A stretch of DNA of 64,000 nucleotides, from contig JASSKH010000014.1 of NCBI GenBank assembly GCA_031763025.1, positions 10,158,563-10,222,562 of the forward strand, in the 5' to 3' direction. This DNA comes from Macrocystis pyrifera. Lineage: Eukaryota > Sar > Phaeophyceae > Laminariales > Laminariaceae. A model generated the notes under the pieces. The model ran no database searches, had not been told where the DNA came from, and saw only the letters and a program-made list of their open reading frames with translations. Both the position numbers and the translations under genes were made by a program. Shown piece by piece: positions 56,681 to 64,000 of the stretch (position 1 is the stretch's first letter; the number at the start of each line of letters is the position of its first letter).

Positions 56681-57499
56681 TATTAATATTTAATATCCGA
56701 GGTGTGAATAAAAGAAAAATCTGCCGGCGGATGAAAAAAAAAAAAAAAGCCGCCCGGACTGCTTCGTGTGGGCGCCGTTGCAAAAAAAAAAAAAAAAAAA
56801 CGACCAGATACAAGAACACGCGCAGAAGTACCGCACGTTACCATAGCAGACACAACGATTTTTGACTTGCATCTACCTACCTGGTATACCGGTATACGAT
56901 TATCGTACGAGTAGCTTGGCTGTGTGCATTTTTTCAGGTCGTTTTGTTGTCTGTGATGACGGGCCCAAAAAAAATACCTATATATATATGCAGGGGACCG
57001 TTGAGAAGCGCCGTCGTTATATTTTCGGGTGGTCTGGGGGGCAAAATCCACGCGCAACGCACGGTATGCATCTATCTTTGATCGCACGCAGTCACTCAGG
57101 ACGTAGCGCCAGCGGGCAGCCTGATGAGCCGCTGACGGTCGTTACCATGTGTAACAGCAGCTGGCTGCACGAAAAAAGTCTGTACACCAAACTATTGGAT
57201 GATGAATAGGATGGACATCAACTATTTTTATTATTAATAACTCGCTGCCACATTTTTTTTTTTTTTAATCATAACAAAAATGGTATATGGAGGAGACGTA
57301 TATGATGCAGCTTGCAAAGTTGAGTACCAGGTATCAACTATTGAATCGGTCGAAAATGTCGCGCATCAGCACTCTCACTGCTCGTCGATATGATATTCAT
57401 CGAATGAATGTAGCTAAAAACTCACGTTCTCGCGCTTTCCGCTAATTAATACCTGGTACAATCAATTTTTTATGCAAGAAAAAGTCCCTACGAGCATGC
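56681..57499. other. No gene seen; poly-A tracts
   Basis: A-runs at 56734-56748 and 56781-56799, a T-run at 57253-57266, and TACCWGGTA copies at 56878, 57325 and 57450. No exon is supported. Confidence 0.4.
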
Positions 57500-57575
57500 A
57501 CTCGGTGAGACTTGAACCCACGAAATTGATCTTGATAGGCACGCGGACCGCCTACGAAGCCACACCGGGAACGCC
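57500..57575 (-). ncRNA. tRNA-like sequence, probably a SINE head or tRNA pseudogene
   Basis: On the minus strand GTGGGTTCAAGTCTCAC forms a perfect T-arm with a B box. A GTGGCTTCGTAGGCGG stretch could be the A-box region. Six of seven acceptor positions could pair (two as G-U), but no proper anticodon stem forms. A working tRNA is therefore unlikely; a SINE head or decayed tRNA gene fits better. Confidence 0.35.
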
Positions 57576-58110
57576 GGCATGCAACCAGTTATTAACCTAA
57601 ACCTGAACCGCCGAACCGCCGCAGAAAAAGTGAAAGAACAAGACATCACAACAACAAGAAAGAATACAAAACAGCAGTCGTTGTGTGATGAGCTGATATA
57701 TCTATCGTGGATCGTGGATTGTGGTGCGCCGAGTCAGATGTGTCGTCCGTTTCCCGGGGTTTCAGCACGAACAAGTACGAGAAACGCGCAGCGAATGAAT
57801 CAATAATAACACCCTGTTCGGCCCACCGGAGAGTTGCGTGAACCAGTATGATGATGGTACACCCTCTTTTATTTGTTCCCCTGTTGTACGGCCAGGTCCA
57901 GAGGTCTCTCGTGGCTGGACGACCCTAATGAAGGATGAACATCCGTTATGTATACGGTGACTTCTTGTGTACCCCGTCTATGATATACACATACATAATA
58001 AGATGTTGTATGTCGTCTGCTACAATTGACGCACTCGACACCATCGATCCCCACGCTCATGCGAAGCCATGGCAGGATACAAACAACAACAGAGCAAGCA
58101 AGCATCGCAG
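57576..58110. other. No gene seen
   Basis: Only short unsupported frames are present, with no RNA gene and no repeat family recognised. Confidence 0.35.
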
Positions 58111-58340
58111 TTTCGCCGAGCCTGGCTGTGGTGCTTGCTTCTTCTGTGACAACTGTCTGTATACCTTCGTATTGTCTATGATTGGTCTGTGTGCTTGTTG
58201 CTGTGCAAGCTGTTTACTACTACTGTTTCGCCGAGCCTGGCTGTGGTGCTTGCTTCTTCTGTGACAACTGTCTGTATACCTTCGTATTGTCTACGATTGG
58301 TCTGTGTGCTTGTTGCTGTGCAAGCTGTTTACTACTACTA
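58111..58340 (+). repeat. 115-bp tandem duplication, two near-identical copies
   Basis: Units begin TTTCGCCGAGCCTGGCTGTG at 58111 and 58226 and differ at only about one position in the part compared (CTATGATTGG versus CTACGATTGG). The high identity indicates a recent event. 115 is not divisible by 3, so it is not a conserved coding repeat. Confidence 0.85.
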
Positions 58341-58801
58341 CTGCTGTCACTACAAGAAGAAGTGACAGGCTACAGGCGAGGCTAAATAAAGTATGCTGAC
58401 AAGAAGACACATTCCGCCTTCTTTGCCGTCTCCTGGAGATTGAGGCTGGTGTTGACTTGAAGTCTGTTCGAACAGACTTGCAGTTGACAGTTTCTTTTAA
58501 CGACCAAAGGTGTAGAGACTAGAGACCAGATGGCGGGTAGCGTGGTACCTAAATTGGTTCCATGATGTCGATATTCCCTTCTTTTGTGCCACATCCCCTG
58601 AACCAGCTCAGGGTCCAACGTGGTGGTGACGTCCGCAAGAAACAGCAGAGGGGAGGCATCTTCGATATATATATATATCTGCGAGATAAGCCCAGAGGCT
58701 AACGAACACTAACACCAGCGGCACGGAGAACAGCCAATACATACTGGGCACCGCCGAGGAGAGCTGAGCTGACTGATTGAGAGACGGACGGGGTGGGGAA
58801 C

Positions 58802-58891
58802 ATGAACCGGGTTGGCAGCGAGGGCGACTTTGCGAGCGGAGTTGAGGATGTATTTCTGGCTGGGTTTGAGGCTTGGGGAGAGCTCGGGCAG
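58802..58891 (+). CDS. Candidate first exon, possibly of the bZIP gene
   Basis: An ATG opens MNRVGSEGDFASGVEDVFLA and GFEAWGELGQ (30 codons) and ends exactly at GGCAG|GTCAGT, phase 0. An AT-rich TATATATATAT string lies about 130 bp upstream. The next acceptor-like site in phase is CGCCTCCAG at 59964-59972, directly before the ATG of the bZIP frame at 59973. A splice between them would keep the frame, giving an acidic N-terminus ahead of the Gly-rich segment. This is an inference from phase and position only. The exon may instead belong to another gene. Confidence 0.35.
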
Positions 58892-59972
58892 GTCAGTGCA
58901 ACATCGCGACGCAAACCAGGGTTTTTTTATGAGAAACGTCGCTTGCACCCCCACTCCATGGCCACGAACCTCGGGCGATTGCCTCGCCGAGCACGCTAGC
59001 GGGTCAGGCCGTAGTGCCTGACGCGGGCAGATTCGCCATGTGGAACAGGGTCGGCTTGAAACCGATTTGGTTCATTTTGAGAGGTACCAGGTGCTACACC
59101 CGGCTTACATGCCAGCATGGCCAAGTGTGACATACGGCACGAAGCAGCAGAACGTTAGATAGCACTGCTGGAGCACTGGCGGCTTGGGGCACAGATCGTT
59201 TTTTCTGCGTAAGCTGTTTCGAGTGCTGGGAGCCGCTCGTGAGCGCAACTAGCCTGTCTAGTAATCCCCAGCCAGGGTTTCGAGAACTTCCTGCTTTGCC
59301 TTTATGAATGATGAAAATGTCGCCAGGCGGGGAGGGACAACAGACCACGTTTGCATTTGCACGCCACCGCCTCTGGCCCCCGACCCCAACTGCCCGAGTA
59401 AGAATTGGATGGATGTCCCAGACTTTCCCCCTCTTGCACCACCCATCACACCCTAGCTTGAAGTCGTCCTAATCACAACGACAACGCGGTGCAGCAGCAG
59501 CGGCAGCCGTAACATCTGTCTCGATCCTGGCGATTTTGTTTTGGTTTCTCACAGAGGTTTTTTGCGGCCTGTGCTGTTGTTTTCTCACTGCTGTTGTGGA
59601 GCAAAAGGTGAAAGATACTCGCTACGAGTACCTGTACGATGAAACAAATTTGATAACCGTACCAGATTTGTAATCGTATAGCAGTTGAGATTTGTACTCG
59701 GTAGTTGCACCCGTACTCTCACTCGTAGACTATTAATCATGGTGCAGGTCCACGTACATCCCTTTTCTACGTAGATGACCTTCAACAACAGCCACTACAA
59801 CAGCAGGCGGAGAACCAGAGTTTTGTCACCGTCAGCACCAGCCACGATCTTCCGCTTCTCCCTGGATCCTCTCCCGAATCTGAACTTCATACTTGTTATT
59901 ATCCACAACGAACAATACCAAAACAACGCACCACCGCCGCAACGTATGTATTCATGTACATGACGCCTCCAG

Positions 59973-60967
59973 ATGCAAAGCCCCCTGCTTGGGGCAGGAC
60001 CAGGGCAGGCGATGGTAGGAGGGGGCCCTGCAGGCGGAATGGGTGCGGTCGGCACACCGGGAATTGGAGTAGGAATGCCTGGAGGCAGGGCTCTCCCCGG
60101 GATCGGATCTATGACCGGCTTGGGGGGAAGCATGCAGTCTTTCTTGGGGGAAGCTGGCATGTACCCGGACAGCTCTGGCAGCGGGATGGACAGCAACAGC
60201 ATAAAGGATGAATTTTCGGGGGCCGACAGCAGCGACTGCCGCAATAACAACAGCAGCAGCTTGTACAGCAACGGCAACGGCAACAACAACGGCAGCAGCG
60301 GCAGCAACGGCAGCCACCACCACCAATACCCCCAGCAGCAGCACCTCAACACCAGCAGCGGCAGCGGCGTTGCTGACAACAGCAACGCCAGCAAGCTGTA
60401 CGGGAGCCACGGGAGAGACCTGGGGGGCGGTTGCAAGATAGAGGAAATGGACCAAGAGCAAGAAGAAGAACTCGAGCACGAGCAGGAGGCAGAGCGAGAA
60501 GACGATCAAGATCATGAGCACGAAGAGGACGATCCAGACGACGACGAACTCGGCCACGACGAAGACTCGGACGAAGACAATGACGAGGACGAGGACGCCC
60601 TGGGCGGAGGCAGCGCAATGGGTGACGACGACGAAGGCGACCACCACCACCCCCAACACCAGCAGCACGACGCACAGCAGCAAGACGGGGGGGGGGTGGC
60701 AGTCTGCGCGGGCTGGGGAGAATATTCGGCATAGGAACCCACCCGGTCGTGGCCGAAGCTCAAGCCCGCGCCGAGGCGCTCGTGCACGGGCGTGGGGGAG
60801 CGAGGGGTGGTGGGAGCACGTCGGCGGCGGAGGCTGCGGAGAAGAAGAGGAAGAGGGCTGTTCTGTCGAAGGAGGAGAGGGCGAAGCAAAACCGGGACCG
60901 AAATCGAGAGCACGCGCGGAATACCCGCCTGAGGAAGAAGGCGTTTGTCGAGGAGTTGAAGAAGCAG
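59973..60967 (+). CDS. bZIP transcription factor, N-terminal exon(s); frame broken at a G10 run
   Basis: From an ATG (MQSPLLGAGPGQAMVGG) the frame encodes a Gly/Met-rich segment, an Asn/Ser/Gln-rich segment (about residues 90-150), and a strongly acidic Asp/Glu stretch (about 153-213). It then stops at 60732-60734. Another frame, open from the G-run at 60687-60696 onward, contains SLRGLGRIFGIGTHPVVAEA, then the bZIP basic region: KKRKRAVLSKEERAKQNRDR and NREHARNTRLRKK, with the invariant N-x7-R. It ends VEELKKQ at a donor, CAG|GTGGGT. A run of ten G separates the two frames, and one more G would join them. That suggests a sequencing error, a polymorphism or a broken allele. The leucine zipper must lie in a later exon that I could not find before the repeats at 61.3 kb. 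It should bind DNA as a dimer in the nucleus, with the acidic stretch as a likely activation domain. Confidence 0.7.
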
Positions 60968-61323
60968 GTGGGTGGGTTCCTACTCGAGAGTCAACGAGTC
61001 AAGCTACGTATTACTTGGATGCGTATGTCTTCGTTGCTTTGCTTCATGCACCTGGTTTGTTCCCCGACGTGTCAAAAAGGTGTCTCTCACCTGAATGGGA
61101 CAGGGAATCCAATGTCATTATACTCGTATGTTCTGTATGTATCCCCTCACCAAACATGCCTTCCGTACCCCATACCAGGTACAGGTACATGTTGAGATTC
61201 AATCACGCTCCACCAACACCAGAGATTTCCTCCGGGTACGTACAATCTTACACTTTTTAAATATCCCGCCCCGCGGGAACCACCGACCTGTACGATGTAG
61301 CCCAATCCTTGATGGCAAGCATG

Positions 61324-62763
61324 AGACCTATATGCCAATGGTAACGCGAAGTCCAAAAGTTTTCTTGAAAAAAATATTGCTTTGAAAAAACAGCCGAAAA
61401 TATCCTCTTACCGCCGCTGTGGGAAAAAAGGGAAAAAATGTTTGATTTTTCCTTCTTTTTTTTTCTAACGGCTGCAGGCGGCGCAATTTGTTTTCTCTCG
61501 TTGCAAATTGTCAATACTCTGACAAAAATCAGCTCGTGCGACGACAGACACTTGATCTCAATATAGACTCGGCCTACGGCCAACCCGCTTGATGTCGAGC
61601 AAGGCCAATGAGTATAGATGACGGCCTCGAAGATAGGAAGTGGATTCATGCTCTAGGGCGCAAGAGCTTGCCGGCGGCGTCCTGCGGTATCCTCCCAAAC
61701 CTGAAAAAAAGGTTTTTCGCCATTCGAGACGGATCTAGAAATTCTGTCTTCTGTTTTGTCCGCACCAGCGGCTATTTTTTTTTTTTAATCGTACGCCTGG
61801 CCAGCGCCCGCCACACGTCACTGGCCACTGTGTGAGCACGGTTACCACAGGGTGGGTCGGAGCCCCTAACGAGCGCACTCCGTTTAGAATTCATGACGCG
61901 GTCGTTGGTTTTGTCGATCGATGTCCGTCGAGGACTCGGAATCTCGCCGCTTAGACCTATGCCAATGGAAACGCGAAGTCCAAAAGTTTTTTTCAAAAAT
62001 TATTGCTTAAAAAAAGCAGACGAAAATATCGTCGTATCGCCGCTGTGGGAAAAAAGGGAAAACAAGATTGATTTTTTCCTTTTTTTTTTCTAACGGCTGC
62101 AGGCGCCGCAATTGTTTTTCTCTCGTTGCAAATTGTCGACACGCTGATAAAAGTCAGCTCGTGCCACGATAGATGCTCGATCTCGATATAGACTCAGCCC
62201 ACGGCCAACCCGCTTGGTGTCGGGCAAGGCCAACGAGTATAGATGACGGCATCGAAGATAGAAAGTGGATGAATGCTCTAGGGGGCGAGAGCTTGCCGGC
62301 GGCGTCCTGCGGCATCCTCCTAAACCTGAAGAAAAGCCTGCTTTTTGCCATTCGAGACGGATCGAGACATTTTGTAAACCCGAAGAAAAGCCTGCTTTTT
62401 GCCATTCGAGACGGATCGAGAAATTTTGTCTTCTGTTTTGTACACACCAGCGGCTAATTGTTTTTTTATCGTACGCCTGGCCAGCGCCCGCCACACGTCA
62501 CTGGCCATGGTGTTAAGACGGTGACCCAAGGGTGGGTCGGAGCCCCTGACGAGTGCACTCCGTTCAGAATCCATGACGCAATCGTTGGTTTTGTCGATCG
62601 ATGCCTGTCGAGGACTCGGAATCTCGCCGCTTCGAACCAAAGATCGGACTGAGTTTTTCTCAAGCCGATCTTGGCCCAACGTCGCCCCCAGATTTGCTTT
62701 TTTCGGGCTTTTCCAAAAGTTAGGAACTTTTTTGTCTAAACGTACGTGCCCATAAGAAGCGTG

Positions 62764-62794
<31 letters not shown>

Positions 62795-63200
62795 CGGCGG
62801 GTATCTTTGGAATTCAAACTTTTTATTGATACTTCGCTTTGCCATAGGCATAGGTCTTGAAACCAAACATCCGCCTGAGTTTTTCTGAAGCCGATCTTGG
62901 CCCAACATCGGCCCCACAATTGTTTTTTTCGGGCTTTTCCAAAAGTGTGGAACTTGCCGTTGGAAGAAACGTGCCCATAGCAAGTTGTACCTGAAAAGTT
63001 CTGACGGGTATCTTTGGAATTCAAACTTTTTATGGGAATTTTGCGGGTCTATTGGCATAGGTCTTATCCTCTATTTTTTTCCCCGCTTTTTTTTTTTGTC
63101 AAAGAAAGCCGTGCCATTGGAAACGTGACCCCCAAAAGTTTTCTTTCAAAATTAATGCTTTAAACAAGCCGTTTTCTATGCGGTTCTATTTTTGAGCTTC
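61324..63200. mobile_element. Composite of AGACCTATGCCAATGG-family elements
   Basis: Copy B, 61324-61952, has the left end and most of the body but loses its right end. Copy C, 61953-62857, starts AGACCTATGCCAATGG and closes ATAGGCATAGGTCT. Then comes a repeated right end, 62858-63064 (closing TTGGCATAGGTCT), and a partial left end at about 63108-63170. Copy C also has an internal duplication (GCCATTCGAGACGGATCGAG twice near 62347-62420) and a (TG)n-T run at about 62760-62794. The head-to-tail stacking resembles the reversed array at 31960-33105. Open frames across it are not conserved and are not called as genes. Confidence 0.7.
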
Positions 63201-63277
63201 AGATTTTGACCCGATCGCGTTTTCAGATGTGATCTTGGCAAATCGAAACGGTCTTCCTATGCGGAAAAATCTGATTT

Positions 63278-63505
63278 ATGGTGCGTTCAGAGATTCAAGC
63301 AAACGCCGAGACCAACTGTTGTTATTGTGGTTGGCGCCACGAAGAGACGCGCCGGGTATGCTTCCCTGCGCGTAGGACCCAAGCGTCCGAGCCAAGGCTG
63401 ACCGCCTCTGGTCTGGCGGCGAGGAGATGTGGCGAGTGCGCTAGAGTCAACCTGTCCTGGGTGTTTTGTGTTTTATCTTGTGACTGCTGCTGTACAGCAG
63501 TGTAG
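63278..63505 (+). CDS. Candidate Cys-rich coding fragment, unrecognised
   Basis: The plus-strand frame contains NCCYCGWRHEETRRVCFPAR and RRCGECARVNLSWVFC. Two CxxC pairs about 40 residues apart could bind one zinc ion. GC content is higher than in the flanks. No splice boundaries or start codon can be fixed, and it lies next to a transposon composite, so it may be a gene fragment or a chance frame. Confidence 0.25.
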   Translation: MVRSEIQANAETNCCYCGWRHEETRRVCFPARRTQASEPRLTASGLAARRCGECARVNLSWVFCVLSCDCCCTAV

Positions 63506-64000
63506 TTAGTCTACGCGTACGTGTCCACGGGAAGGTGCGTGCCGATTGCGCTTCTCTTGGTCTCTAGGCCCGAGCCCGCGCCAGCCGACAGTAGTCTGGC
63601 CACGGAGGGACGCACCGCCCGCGCGTCGGGCGCGAAGCAAGGTCGCTATACAGCGCAGTTGTGTCACCACCCAACTCATCGATCGTTCTGTTGCTTGCTG
63701 TTTGCTGTCGTGGATAAAACATATTGAATTTAGACTTGGGTCATCGGATTCTCAAATCGAAAATTTCCGGTCGGATTTTGCATATTTGGACTGCATAAGC
63801 GGGGTCATTCATTCTTGAGATCAAAAAGTATATATCGGAAGCTCGAAATCGAACCGCATAGGAAACAGCCTTGGCCTTGCGTTGGAATTTCGAGTTTGCA
63901 AAATCTCAGTCGATCCCACTATTCAACAAATTCCTCTCGAAAACTGACCATAAACTCGTTGAGAGTGCCGGGCGCATTTTTTCACGTCCCCGAGAGAAAA
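63506..64000. other. No gene seen at the right edge
   Basis: No supported exon, RNA gene or repeat family is recognised in the last ~500 bp. Confidence 0.35.

Overview
The window is nuclear DNA of a eukaryote with spliced genes, long introns and very many repeats. It is most likely a stramenopile alga, and a brown alga is my best guess. That rests on a bZIP basic region of the stramenopile type near 60.9 kb, on a YGDGW-type extracellular domain, and on introns carrying long poly-C tracts. The species cannot be named from the sequence. I saw no rRNA gene, convincing functional tRNA gene, CRISPR array or bacterial operon.

Only two genes are well supported. At 22.3-28.3 kb (+) a multi-exon gene encodes a single-pass membrane protein: a YGDGW domain, a Cys-rich juxtamembrane segment, one membrane helix and a long, basic, disordered tail. 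At 60.0-61.0 kb (+) is the start of a bZIP transcription factor. Its zipper exon is missing, and its frame is broken at a run of ten G. Short exon-like pieces lie at 3.8-4.1, 15.4-15.7, 17.7, 29.6, 30.4-30.6 and 58.8 kb; they have open frames and splice signals but no recognised family.

The rest is mostly mobile DNA. A LINE family ending in an (AC)n tail has copies at 0.7-2.5 kb (-), 14.6-15.2 kb (-) and 53.7-56.7 kb (+), with relatives at 9.9-10.05 and 11.3-12.1 kb. A further copy at 51.4-53.7 kb (-) stands head to head with the 53.7 kb copy. A second retroelement tail, which ends in poly-C, occurs three times at 7.0-9.0 kb. A decayed Ty1/copia element fills 33.8-38.3 kb (-). Small families are a ~103-bp near-palindromic MITE (11 complete copies), a ~250-bp element with CGGACAGATCA ends, an ~810-bp element with AGACCTATGCCAATGG ends, tRNA-headed SINE-like dimers, and two hairpin-rich 42-bp arrays. 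Simple repeats include a ~430-bp ATT microsatellite and a ~900-bp G/T-rich minisatellite.

A short palindrome, TACCWGGTA, occurs at least 24 times, far above chance, and no feature type explains it. No operon-like cooperation between genes is visible. The main story is a gene-poor, transposon-rich stretch around one membrane-protein gene, with a bZIP gene near the right edge.
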